Assembly (NCBI GenBank): GCA_001692895.1
Contig: KV748186.1
Span: 1,789,785 to 1,853,784, forward strand
Length of the DNA: 64,000 nt
Source: Cenococcum geophilum 1.58
Taxonomy: Eukaryota; Ascomycota; Dothideomycetes; Gloniales; Gloniaceae
Direction: 5' to 3'
Shown here: piece after piece, positions 10,950 to 21,800 of the stretch
Position numbering within the stretch: the stretch's first letter is position 1
Layout of the letters: each line of letters opens with the position of its first letter
The notes under the pieces: model-generated
The model's input: only the letters and a program-made list of their open reading frames with translations
Told to the model about the DNA's origin: nothing
Database searches by the model: none
Position numbers and translations under genes: made by a program

Positions 10950-12100
10950 CTAGGCTTTCCTAAGGAACAATTTAATATACCGGAGGTAATTAATAGTCGG
11001 TGTGCCGATTTTTGTCCCCCTAGTTAAATGCCTAGTTAGTTAATCGTGTAAGGTAGCATCTTCTACGTCTAGGGTATAGGCGTTATAGTCTAAGAAAGTT
11101 TGGGGGGCTTCTTATAAAGATAAAGATATACATTTTTCCTAAACAACTATATAGAGATAAGGAGGCTTTATAATAGAGTAAGGGAGCCTTATAAGTAAGC
11201 GAGGGAGTAAAAGAGCTATATAAAGAAGTTAGTAAAAACGGCTTAGCTAGCAGATATATATATAAAGTTAAACCGTTTAAGAAACTATATTCTAAATCCA
11301 TTAACTAAGATCTAGATTTTATTTATAGAATATATTCTAAAAATAAAATTAATAAATTTAGAAACTGGGATATAAATATATTTTTATTATAATTTAGGTT
11401 AAGTAGGAATATACGGCAAATAATTATAAAGTAAAATAGTATTATATTATTTAAATGTCTAATAAATATTATATCTTGCTAGCGTAAAATTATATATCTC
11501 CTCCTCCGTCATTTTTTTCTCTTTTATGTTTTAGGCTCTTTCCTATACCTATAGGATAAACTCTATGGATTTTGTCTAAGTGACTTTATAACTTATAAGG
11601 ATTCTAGGAGGTATACTTACACACTAGATAGTCTGCTGGCCCCTTAGGTAACTTATTTATATGCTGATTAATATATGCGTTAAAGTAACGCGGCTTTGGA
11701 AATTATTAATATTCTAACTAGCTAAAGCAAAATGGGCAGCGCCTAGTAATAGTAACAATTCTATAAGTATATATGAGGCCATAGAATATAAAAGGGGTTT
11801 AAAGGTAGCTAGAATAATAATTAGCCTAATTTAAGTCTAATTCTATTTATAAAGAACATTTATAGCAGAAATATACGCTTATTAGTAAAGTTAGCTTATA
11901 TAGAACGCTATAGTCCTAAAAGAGGTATAAGCTAAGCTTAATATAGTTTTCTATAGGGCGGAGGCACCCGTTCTATAAATAATACTCTAGGGCCGTAGAT
12001 AGCAAATGGCTGGTAATATAGGATGCGACCTGTTTGGCGACATTAATGCTAGTATACTTAAATAAAGTAGAGCAGCCAGCCTAAAGGCATTTTGGCACGC
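10950..12100. other. AT-rich spacer, no gene recognised
   Basis: No conserved motif is visible on either strand. The short open frame on the minus strand at 11083-11301 is hydrophobic, has no recognisable domain and is probably chance. The sequence shows the same TpA-rich composition as its surroundings. Confidence 0.5.
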
Positions 12101-12109
12101 AGTCTTTAA

Positions 12110-13310
12110 GTCGCGCTATTAAAATTTCCCTAGTAGCTGAAGCTTTGCTCTCTTAGCAGCAACGGAGTAGATATAACTTTATTAGAATCCTGTTAAAAAG
12201 ATAAGCAAACGCCTTTCTATACTAAGCTAAAGTCTCACCTTAAAAGGCGCTTTTTGCACTATAGATAGCAACCTATAATATTAGGCTTAGCCTCTGGAAA
12301 ATAAACGGTATATTATGCGCCATTTGCTATTTCCACTAACGGTTAAATAGCTTCACTAAGGGTATAATGCCGATTACGATAGAAGCTGTAAATAACTTCA
12401 TATCTTAAGGGCTTATATTTTAGTAGACATTTAAGATTTTAAGGCAATTTAATATCCCTAAGCTTAGCTTTAAAAGTTTAAGTACTAGTAACCTCTAGAA
12501 CTGAGTTCGACCATAAAAGACTTAAAATTTGCTCTTTTTGTCCTCTTGCGAATACAACTGGCTTAGTAGTGGCTTATCTAACAGCTTCTATTAGTTTTAA
12601 AATGTTAGTATAGAACTATATAAATAATATATTGCCTTACTTTTCTACGCGTTTACTTCTTTCCTGTAGGCCCTATAGTTATCCTTTAGCAAGGCCGTTA
12701 ATATACGCTTATAGCACCCGCGTTTTGCGAGCTCTTTAATTATATCTTACAGCACTGCTGGTTTTATTGCAGAGTTGGCCGCTATACTCCCTATAGGGCA
12801 TATTGGTCGCAGTATAGGAACTTTATCTATATCCGCATTAAAGGATAATTAAAAGAATCTATTTAAGGTATTAGATTAGAGTAGAGATAGATCCAATACA
12901 CTTCGGATTTCTTAAATAACACTATTAGTAATTGCAAGGGCTAGAAAAAAGGTAACCAGACATATGTCTCGTTTGGATAAATTATCTATAAGCACCATCG
13001 TGACCCTAATTATGGTAAGGAGCAGTTATAGGTATATTTTAGGTAAACCTACTTATTTAATTGCTTTTTTGATTTAGGTTCTGCACTGCAATTTAATAGT
13101 AATAGGAAACGTATATTATATTAATGCGTGGTTATAAATAAGCTAAAATCCTAATAGTGGAGTCCTTTCGGGAAATAGTGGGTCGCCTATAATCTATGGT
13201 GAATTAAAAGTAAAAGGATAAATGCTAATTAAATCCGAGATTGAGGATGCTTATAGAAATATTTATCTTGCGCCTAAAGAAAGTAAAAAATGTCTCTAAT
13301 AGTAGACGTT
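12110..13310 (+). pseudogene. possible coding relic, unrecognised
   Basis: Plus-strand fragments with normal protein composition include KISLVAEALLS (12120-12160), KGIMPITIEAVNNFIS (12360-12407) and, in another frame, YTSDFLNNTISNCKG (12897-12941). The last is followed by KKGNQTYVSFG, IIYKHHRDPNYGKEQL (12981-13028), YLFNCFFDLGSALQFNSNRK (13042-13101) and CVVINKLKS. The 12897-13155 part is the most convincing because it has few stops and a mixed, charged composition. I do not recognise the family. It could be a fragment of an unknown transposon ORF. Confidence 0.35.
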
Positions 13311-14150
13311 AAGGCTTTAGGCTTAATCTAATAAGTAAGCACTTCGGAGGATAGTTAGTAAAGGTTTAGAGGTAGCTGTTAAAGCGCAGAGTTAGCGCAG
13401 TCTGCTATAGGTAAAAAAAAATAGAAACTAAAGAAGATGGCGATAATAGAAAGAGCTAATAATAATTCCATTATTAATTAAAGGCAGAATAGGCCCATTA
13501 AAGGCCTATTAGAAGGCCTGTTGGAACGCTTAAAGAAACAGTAAACAATAAATTTAAAAGTTTAATTGTTAGCGGTAATAGCATCGCGTAACTTCCTAAA
13601 TTAAAAAAAAAAAGCCCTATTATTCCGGTCTTAGTAAATACAGTAAGGTAAGGGGCGCAGGTAGGAATAATATAGGCGCTACAGCTTAATCGTTCGGTGC
13701 TGCTTTAAGCGCCAAGACCACATAAATTAGGATCTTAAATGCGGCATATTTACTTAAAAAAGGATAACAAATAATAAATTTTTAAAAAGGGATGGTGAGT
13801 GATAGAAATAGGCGGTAAATTTTTAATAAATAGCGTGGATGTGCAGCGTTTTCAGGTCCATAACTAATTATACCTATTAGTTTTAGTTCGTTCTATAACG
13901 CGTAAGGTTTTAATATAGCGGGGCTCTTACGCAATCTGCTAAGAGATCGCCAGATATCTCTTAGATGAGGCTACGCCCCCGTAACTTAATGCGATGCAAA
14001 ATTAGGAGGTAGCTGGCACAAATATAGGTAGAGAGAGGACGAGGGAGAGAATAATACTAGAGTTAGTAATAACAGTTTGCTTAGTATAAGGAAGTTAACC
14101 GCAGCCTTTACTCTTTCTTAGTAACTAGTCTTCTAATAAAAGTTAAGTAT
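13310..14150. other. AT-rich spacer, no gene recognised
   Basis: I see no recognisable coding relic. The part around 13540-13760 has A-rich runs and a slightly more GC-rich patch (13910-14045), but no repeat partner in the window. Confidence 0.4.
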
Positions 14151-14159
14151 ATATAGTGT

Positions 14160-15260
14160 CAAAGTCTATATTATTATCCTTTCTAAGCAGTAACTAAACT
14201 ACTAGCTTATATGTCTTATCTATTAACCCCACTAGCCGCATATTTAATAAATACATTTCTCTTATCTTATGCTAGCCCTCCGCTGCCCACCACAACGGCG
14301 TTTCGCTATATTTATCCTTAGATTTCGCGTTAACGCCGTCTTTAAGTAATAGTTTTACTACAGTCTTATATACCTATTAAGTAGCCTATAAAAGCGGTGT
14401 CCGACTATTACTATCCTTAAAATTAGAGTTAACGCCTTTCTACATAAGCAGTAGCTTTACTATCCCCTCTTATTTACTCTTTATAGCCTATAAGAGCGGA
14501 GTCCAACCTTTAATATCGGTAGAGTTCAGGCTAATGCTGTCCTTTATTAGTAATAGCTTTACTATTACCTCGTGCCCATGTTCCGCAGCCGCTAATAGCA
14601 GTATTTAATTATAGAAGCCTTTAGGATTTAGGCTAACACCATCCTACGCAAGTAGTAGCTTTACTACCCCCTCGTGCCCGTTTATTACGGCCTATAACAG
14701 CAGTATATTTCTAAGAGCGCTCTTAGGATTTAGGTTAACGTCATCCCGTATAAGTAGTAGCTCTACTACTACCTTACTTCTATATTCTGCAGCTAATAAC
14801 AGTAGTATAGCCCCAAATTTATCCTCGGAGTTTGGATCAATGTTATCCCGTATAAGAAGTAGCTTTACTACCGCCTTATAACCGTTACTTATAGCTAGTA
14901 ACAGCGGCGTCTAACCAAAATCATTTATCGCTTAGACGTTAGCTCCTGCTTTTAGTAGAATATAAGACTCTGCTTCTTATCTATATTCCGTAGCCTATAA
15001 TAACGCTAAACTTTTAGAGCGCTATGGTAATTCGTTTATTAATAAAAGCAGTAGTATTTCTAGACGAAAAGAAATATGTATATTAGCTCCATGCTATTAG
15101 GATCTAAATAATTAATAGAAATCCGGTAGTAGAAGGCTTACTGTTTAAGTAGTTGGCTATATAGTAGTATTAAAGTATATTTTAAGGATATAAGTCCCGT
15201 AACTTAACTTAGCGAATATAAGGTAGATTACCCTTTACCGCAGAAGGGTTTAAAACATAT
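14160..15260 (-). pseudogene. ankyrin-repeat protein, RIP-broken
   Basis: Read on the minus strand from about 15260 to 14160, the sequence gives about eight consecutive ankyrin repeats of 33-34 residues, each with the TPLLxAxxxGHexVVKLLL core. Clear examples are TPLLLAISNGYKAVVKLLLI (about 14920-14860), then AAEHGHEVIVKLLLIKDS (about 14600-14540), KGWTPLL (about 14500), RTPLL (about 14400) and YSETPLWWAAEG near 14275-14310. Ankyrin arrays are protein-interaction scaffolds, and in fungi they commonly form the C-terminal half of NACHT/NLR-like or patatin-like proteins. No N-terminal effector or NTPase domain can be seen upstream (15260-15650), so this may be a fragment. Stops are TAA/TAG at repeat positions that usually hold Gln or Trp. 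Confidence 0.8.
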
Positions 15261-15269
15261 CTATAGAAG

Positions 15270-15660
15270 AAGAGGTAGCGTAAGAGGTATTTATTTTATT
15301 AGACCATTATTACTTATTTTTACTAAACGTTAAATATAAAAAAATATTTCAAAGTTAGGATTAGATTTAGGAAACGAAAATGAAATAAAAAAACGGGAAA
15401 ATAATAAGGATTTCTTTAGTTTAGACCTACGGAGGAGAGGCTGGATAGGCCTCTTAGATAATAGACCTATTAACTAATAGTATCCAGAGACTATCCGGAT
15501 AGTCTTAGCAAAATACCCTAATATACTTATACTTATAATAAACCCCCCAATATTAAATAAATAATTTTTCTATTAGTATGGATTTATAGACCTTATAAAG
15601 CGCTTTAAAATAGTAGCACTTTTATCTAAATATCCTAAGGATAAGTAATATTATATAGAT
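15270..15660. other. spacer upstream of the ankyrin relic
   Basis: No coding relic is recognised. A-rich patches occur at 15330-15410. If the ankyrin gene had an N-terminal domain, it should have been here on the minus strand, but none is readable. Confidence 0.35.
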
Positions 15661-15661
15661 A

Positions 15662-15895
15662 TAAAGCTTATAAGAGCTCTGCAGAATAAGGCTTAGGGGA
15701 AGCCCTCTACTAAAGCTTAGCAGAAGCTCTGTATAAAGCTCTACAAGGCTCTATATAAGGCTCTATATATAAAGGCTCTATACTAAGTAAGCTCTATACT
15801 AAGCTCTATATATAGAGGCTCTACGTAAAGCTCTATAGAGGCTTTATATAAAGCTCTACACAAAGCTTTATATAAAGCTCTGCACCTAGCTTATA
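15662..15895. repeat. degenerate aagctctata satellite-like tandem repeat
   Basis: A motif of about 13-16 bp, (a)aagctctatata, is repeated some fifteen times with variable spacing across about 230 bp. Variants include aaagctctgta, aaggctctatat and aaagctttatat. The variants differ by C/T and G/A changes and by small length changes. The array is simple-sequence-like and has no coding sense. Confidence 0.75.
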
Positions 15896-16202
15896 CTAGA
15901 TATCCTTAGGCAAACTAATCTATAAAGCGTAGGCCGAGTCTATTAAGGGGTTAGTTAATATTACAATGGGACATAAAGGAAAAACTTATACTAAAGGGGC
16001 TGCTTACCGCGAGCTCCCTCCCGTTTATAAAGTGGCGGCGTATACGGAATTCTTACAGGAACTTTGCTATAAGTTCTATTCTTTAGTTTTTCCGGTCTTA
16101 ATAATATGCCGCATAGAGATGCCTTCCTAAGGAAGTCCGGATAATTTACGGCCTAAATTAAGATCTCCTGGCTTGAGGGAAGTATAGGAACTGCCTACTC
16201 GC

Positions 16203-16505
16203 TTCTAATTTTCGACCTCTCGTTCTGTCTCTTCTTTTTATTCTCTTAGTTTCTTCTCTCTTATAAAGGTAATACGTTATTAATAAACAATCTTAAGGGT
16301 AATATAGGGGGGTAGACGGAGCCTTACTTACGGAATTGTCGCTATACAAGTATGTTCTAATTTTCGACCTCTTATTCTATCTCTTCTTTTTATTTTTTTT
16401 ATTTCTTCTCTCCTATAAAGGCGATGCGTTATTAATAAATAATCTTAAGGGTAATATGAAAAGGTAGACGGAGCCTTACTTACGGAATCGTCGCTATATA
16501 AGTAT
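16203..16505. repeat. 152-bp direct tandem duplication
   Basis: The unit starting ttctaattttcgacctc at 16203 is repeated head-to-tail at 16355 (period 152) and ends near 16505. Both units carry the same pyrimidine-rich block (cttctttttatt), the same middle (taatcttaagggtaatat) and the same end (agacggagccttacttacgg). The differences are mostly transitions, as expected if RIP acted after the duplication. Confidence 0.85.
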
Positions 16506-16519
16506 ATTCTAAATCCTTC

Positions 16520-18230
16520 GTCTTTTATTAGGATCCTTTACCTCCAATTATTTATCTCCTTTTACTCACAATGCCTCTCCCCTTGGTCTTAGTAACTCTA
16601 CTCACCCTCTAGACTGCTAGTCACTTATTTACTAGTTTTATAATATCTTTTAGTACTTATTAGAGAAGGATCTAAACTAATATAACAGGTTTCTATAAGG
16701 GGGGTATAAAGTAGTACTCTTCTTTATAAGGTCGTATAGTTTGTTCCTCTTTAGTGTTAAGGAATGTCTTATCTAAGTATAAATGTTAAAAAGATTTTGT
16801 ATCTAGAGAGTAACTTAGAGGAGTTACAGCTGCCTTATTTCTAGGTTATAGAACTTTAGGCTCTAGGTAAAGTTAAGAAAACGGTATTTAACGTCTATAG
16901 AGGGCTATAAGAGGGGAAAACAAGATCTTCGATATTTAGCTCGTTAGTGTTTAGTACCTAATAGTTAACTGTCTAATAGGACTAAGAGAAAATATATAAT
17001 AATAGCTGAAACAACCAACAAATATAATAGGGAAGAGGTAAGTACTAAGTAAAGTATGGAACGTTATATATATACCGTTAACGGATTAAGCTAGAAAGGC
17101 TAAGTAACCTATTTCGGATAAATGCACGGGTTAGGGAGAGGACTGCTAAGCTAAATAGTAAGAGACTGCTAGAGGAAGTATAAGGAGGCGCAATTTATTA
17201 GCTGGATAAGGGCACTATCGGAACTATTATAGATAGGTACTCCGGTAAATTAGTCTAGTGGCGCTTTATTGCTAATTTGGATAGGTAGTAGCTCTACTAG
17301 TTTAGTTAGTAAAACAAAGGTTAGACGGATATTGCCTTTATTAACTTAATTTAATGAACGACTATGGGAATAGAATTGCAGATTTCTTACATTATAGTAG
17401 AGGCGGTCTAACCAAAATATAAGAAAGTTAATCGTAATTGCGTGTGGAGATCTAATCTACTAATAGTAGGAATTTGTAATACCTATAACTACTATTAAGA
17501 TCCCGCTAGAGAAAATATAAGATGAACATTAATTGTATAACGGTGGTCTCTATTTTCTTAATTTTTTTCAGTTCCTCCTAGCTTAAAGAACTGTAGACTT
17601 ATAACAATGTTATAGTCTTTATTAAAATCGTTACAGGTATAGAAATATATTTATTCTTCCTTGCTAAATATACAAATTGTTTTATAGGTAATATTAGTCG
17701 TAACTTTACTATCTAAACAAAAACGCTGATAAAGCTTACGGTAAGCGGCCAACCCAAGTAGTAGATCCCCCTAAAATTGTTTTATTTAGGCTTTAGTGGC
17801 GCTAGATAATAAACTGGTAATATAATAAGGGGAATATTTCCCTGCGTAATCTAAGAGTATAGATAACGGTAGATCCTATCCGGTAACTTAGTTTTATAAA
17901 CTGGTAAAAGAAGAGGAGAAGAAGGAGGAGATATTAATTCTAAATCTATATTAACAGATAATTTGCCAGCAGTTATTAAGCGTAGATCGACAGTTAATAT
18001 ATTATCTTTACCAGTATATTAATCTAGGGGAGAGGACGGTTTAAAGTGTCTAATACTACTGTATAGTATAATACGAAGGTTTAAGACAGATATTATTAAA
18101 AGAAGGACCTGTAAATGTTAGTAATTAAAAAAAAAGTAGTTCGTAAAGATATACCCAGTCTATATTATAACCTTATTCCGGGAATTTCGATAACACGCCT
18201 ATAGCTATACCAATCGCGATAACGAAAAAT
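16520..18230. other. AT-rich region with weak coding relics, no family recognised
   Basis: The plus strand from 17056 gives MERYIYTVNGLS, then YFG and MHGLGRGLLS, KYKEAQFISWIRALSELL (about 17180-17232) and GALLLIWIG (about 17258-17284), with TAA/TAG between. A second fragment lies at 16801-16920 (YLESNLEELQLPYF, GKVKKTVFNVYRGL). These could be parts of one decayed gene, but nothing connects them to a known family. No repeat structure is seen from 17560 to 18230. Confidence 0.25.
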
Positions 18231-18239
18231 CCGTATAAG

Positions 18240-18960
18240 CCAGCTTGCAGCTAACCCCAGTCTCTAATTATTACGGCTTACGAGCTAAATGTAGACTTGC
18301 AGTAGTCTATATAGAAGGAAAGGATAGTTACGCTTCTAAGGAGAAGGATGGCTAGTATTCCGTAATATGCCTTAGTTTTTATAGCAGCAGTTTTACTTCG
18401 GCAAAGTTAGTGTTAGAGCCCTAATTTAGAATTTTTATATACATAATCGCAAAATATATTGTTAAAAATACCCCTAGTACTATAATAACCGAACTCCTAA
18501 GTAGATATACCCATCTTAGAATACCTATAAGGGATATATTCTTTACACTTAAGGGAAGAAAAATGGCTGCTGTGAAAATCTAAGTAGGTATTAGTTATAT
18601 ATAAAGGACTTAGGCTTTATACTTACCTCTAAAGTAGTTATAAGAAGCAAAGCGGCCTTTAGGAGGGCCTAGTTTAACTTATCCTACTGCCTAATACCTA
18701 ATAATAATCCGCATACTATAGTAAGGATAACAAAATGCACTACGTTACGAGTAATTAGATAAGGCGTGATATAGGTTATAAAAGGGCTTTTAGTAACAAG
18801 AATGGTATAAATACTGCTAAAGGTTATGACTACGTAGGCTATAAGTATAATAATAATAAAGGGAAGAACAGAATCTATGTTAATAAGTATACTATATATT
18901 GGCCTTGGCCTAATGCTATAGAAACGGGGCAAATAATAATTAGCCTAATACTTTAAGTAG
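18240..18960 (-). pseudogene. decayed membrane protein relic
   Basis: The minus strand keeps one open stretch (18932-18684, 82 codons) with two hydrophobic spans: SVLPFIIIILIAYVVITF and VVHFVILTIVCGLLLGIRQ. Further along the same strand, 18540-18425 gives SVKNISLIGILRWVYLL and a third span, IIVLGVFLTIYFAIMYI. Three or more predicted transmembrane segments on one strand suggest a broken multi-pass membrane protein. I do not recognise a family, and the hydrophobicity may be partly due to AT-rich codons. Confidence 0.3.
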
Positions 18961-18969
18961 TAGGGCGTG

Positions 18970-19605
18970 AATACGGGGGAATATAAAGTGGGGAGAATTA
19001 GTAAGGCCTTAAGGTAACGGGGCAACTATATAGTTAATGTGTATCTCTAGCCGCCGGGGCGTAATTACTCTATATATTACTAAGCGTCTATTCTCCTCTT
19101 GCCACACTATTTAAGATTTAGATATATCTAAGGATTAATTAAAAACTACCCTCCCCTATAAGCTAAAGTTAGTTTCCCTAATAATAAGATATTATAACAG
19201 TAATTACCTCTTTCTTTTTTAGGGAGCGCTAGTAGAGTATACCGCAAATATAAAACTAAGATCTATACGCGACGTCTATAAAGCCGCTCGCCAATTCCTA
19301 TTAAGGCGTTAAAATCCCAGTTTAAGAGGGCATGTCCGCAGCTAATAGTTTAACCCCTTTAATCTTATAGCACATCTTACTTTAATTAAAGGGTATAGCG
19401 AAGAATAAGGTTAGTTCTCTCTACTATAGGTAGTAGAGATTAATCGACTAATAGAGATAGCTTAGAAAAGTATACACTTATAAATCGTAGACATTCCGGA
19501 ATGCTTATATAAAAGGAATATTAATTAATGAGTACATCGCTAAAGGTTAAAGTTCTATATGCGTGTCCCGTTGCCGCATTACCTAAATTAGCGTACTAGC
19601 GCTAA
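18970..19605. other. spacer, nothing recognised
   Basis: There is no coding relic or repeat I can support. The composition is as AT-rich and TpA-rich as the neighbours. Confidence 0.35.
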
Positions 19606-19610
19606 AAAAC

Positions 19611-19664
19611 CCCTATCGCCAAGTCGCTAAGTTTTTTAAAAAACTTGGCAACTTAGCGATAGGG
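19611..19664. repeat. 54-bp near-perfect palindrome
   Basis: Two 27-bp arms meet at tttttt|aaaaaa (centre between 19637 and 19638). The left arm starts ccctatcgccaagtcgctaa and the right arm, reverse-complemented, starts ccctatcgctaagttgccaa. There are only three mismatches, all C/T. It could be fused terminal inverted repeats of a DNA transposon (a minimal MITE) or a cruciform-forming site. No target duplication is obvious. Confidence 0.8.
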
Positions 19665-19879
19665 TCCTAACCTAAGATATTCCTAACCCCCTTATATTAA
19701 CTAGACCTTTTAATAACTCACCAGCCATTATTATAAGTTTATTTATATCTTCAGACTTAAGTTACGTTTTAGGTCTATTTATAGATATTCTTTCTAATAC
19801 CACTCCTTTAGAAATCTAGCGTTGTCTTCCTTAGTTACGTTTAGCCTCTAAAAGGCTTAATACATTACCTTTAAAACTT

Positions 19880-20840
19880 ACTCCACCACCTTTTGAGAAT
19901 AAAAGTATTTAAGGGGATAAGGCTAACCCGCTAGCTACCCCTAGCCATAAATATATCCAATATCTTTCCCCGCCTACTCTACCTTTCTTAAAGTATAAAG
20001 GCACCTAAGAAAAAGAGGCTAGTTATTTAGCTACCTTTAACTATAAACTAACTGCGTAACTTTCCCTAACTACTATACCTCCTTTAAGATATAAAAGCAC
20101 CTAAGAGAATAAGGCTAGTTATTTAGCTACCTCTAACTACAAACCTACTTAACCCCCCCTATTTACTTTACCTTTTTTAAAATATAAAAGTACGTAAGAT
20201 GATAAGGCTAGTTATTTAGCTACCCCTAACCACAAACCTACTTAACCCTCCCCTCCTGCTTTACCTCCCCTGCTTACTATTACTATTAAGGAACTAAATA
20301 AAAACACCAGTTATAGAAAATTAATCCTAAAATTGCAATTAAGCCTTAAAGAAATCCGCGTATACATCCTAAATAGAGCAGCTTTTGCTTTTTTTATTAA
20401 TAAAGAGGGGAAAATAAAAGATTGGAGGACTGATAATATAGTTAAATTTAACGGCTATAATTCACCTAGAAGACGTTTTCGAACTTACCTCACTAATTAA
20501 AACTTAGCAAATAATTTCAATTAGTGGGAAATAGCCACTTACGGCAGATTAAAACTTTAGATATTAATTAAGGATCCATCTACTTTCGTAAAAGGCAGAC
20601 GCATAAAAGAGTTCTAAAAATTAAAGAACTTTTCCGAAGAGCCTATAGCTAGATAATGTCTTTTATTCGGGATTAAGCATCTTATTATCTAAGCCAGTCT
20701 AAAGACCTCTAGGATATCGGCTCTTATATCCTACTTTATAAAAGATTTCTAAATAATAAATATAAGCGAGGTACCCTTATTTATTTAATGGCTACAGAAT
20801 AGACAATATCCCGAAATTTTAATATTTGTATAAGAGATAA
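19880..20840 (+). pseudogene. unrecognised protein with coding tandem repeat, RIP-broken
   Basis: One plus-strand frame runs from about 19880 to 20840, interrupted only by TAA/TAG. The N-terminal part consists of four tandem units of 93-96 bp (see the separate repeat entry). The C-terminal part is non-repetitive and reads TIKELNKNTSYRKLILKLQL (20274-20333), SLKEIRVYILNRAAFAFFIN (about 20344-20403), KEGKIKDW, NGYNSPRRRFRTYLTN (20452-20500), KDPSTFVKGRRIKEF (20570-20615) and YFIKDF. The charged, mixed composition strongly suggests a real protein of at least 310 residues. I do not recognise the family. Confidence 0.55.
19885..20275 (+). repeat. four coding tandem units of 93-96 bp
   Basis: The landmark ggcta(a/g) recurs at 19921, 20017, 20113 and 20206, giving periods of 96, 96 and 93 bp, all divisible by three. 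The last three units translate as KASYLATPNHKPT-like blocks preceded by LPFLKYKST. The unit length (32 or 31 codons) and the preserved frame show that the array expanded while the gene was coding. Confidence 0.75.
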
Positions 20841-20849
20841 CAAACTAGT

Positions 20850-21400
20850 TCAATTGGTGTGAGTCGATTTATATAGGTGGGGTATTTAATAAGTTAGTAT
20901 TCGCTCCCCTTATAAGTATCTCTTTTTCTATATTCTAGCAAGAATAGCAAGTTAATTACCCTCTAAACTATATTAGTTTAGCCTAGTTAAGCTTAGCTAA
21001 ATAAGTCCTCCCCTTTCCTTAGCCGAGTAGAAAACGAATCTGCTTAAACTCTAGACTTTAGTCGAACTATTTATTAGGAGGTAGCTCTAACTAAAAAATA
21101 GACAATAAACAAGATTACCGGTTAAATTAGCTAGAAGGCTAGAATGTAGGGCGGTTAAAAACACTTATAGCAGTTATAGGTTAGTAGGTAGAGAGTATAC
21201 AGATATATAAGAGTATAATAGTGCTTTTAGATAGCAAACCTTTAACTTATTAAAGGCTATAGAATATCTTCTCTGTAATTAATTAAACAATATCCTTAAA
21301 CCTCTAAGTCGGCAGGCGAATCCCTTATACTACGCCTTAGTTAAGAACGCTTGTTATAAAATTTCCCTACCCCTTTTAATACCCGCGGCAACCTTACATA
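20850..21400. other. spacer, nothing recognised
   Basis: No relic or repeat can be supported here. Pyrimidine-rich patches are present at 20900-21020. Confidence 0.3.
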
Positions 21401-21413
21401 AATTTTACCAGTA

Positions 21414-21800
21414 AGCAGCAATAGCGAGGAGATAAGTTTTACTGCTCTGCGATGGGTATATAAGGGTAACACCACCACTAATATACTACTAGCAAGCAGC
21501 AACAATATAGAGATGAGGTTTAATGCTCTGGAATAGGGATACGAGCCTAATACCGCCATTAACATTCCACTAGAAAGCAGCGACAGCGAGAAGGCAAGTT
21601 TTACTGCTCTGCGATGGGTATATAAGGGTAACACCGCCACTAACATGCTACTAGCAAGTAGCGACAATATAGAGACAAGGTTTAATGCTTTAGAATAGGG
21701 ATACAAGCCTAATACCGCCATTAACATTCTACCGGAAAGCAGCGACAGCGAGAAGGCGAGGTTTAATGCTCTGTAATAGGTATATAAGGGTTATTCCTAA
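21414..21800. repeat. 81-bp minisatellite, five units
   Basis: The landmark ag(c/t)agc recurs at 21414, 21495, 21576, 21657 and 21738, an exact 81-bp period. Units alternate between two types (one with gcgatgggtatataagggtaa, the other with tagggatac.agcctaa), so there is also a 162-bp higher-order period. Because 81 is a multiple of three, the minus strand stays open for 128 codons (21727-21341) as a 27-residue hydrophobic repeat (MLMAVLG.YPYS.ALNL...). I cannot tell whether that frame was ever a protein or merely follows from the repeat. Confidence 0.85.

Noticed and set aside
11083-11301. 72-codon minus-strand open frame
   Set aside because: Leu/Tyr/Ser-rich with no motif and no continuation on either side; expected by chance.
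12367-12387. Similarity between 12367 (ataatgccgattacgatag) and 23931 (ataatgccgttgacgatag)
   Set aside because: A 19-bp match with no extension on either side; insufficient for a repeat family.
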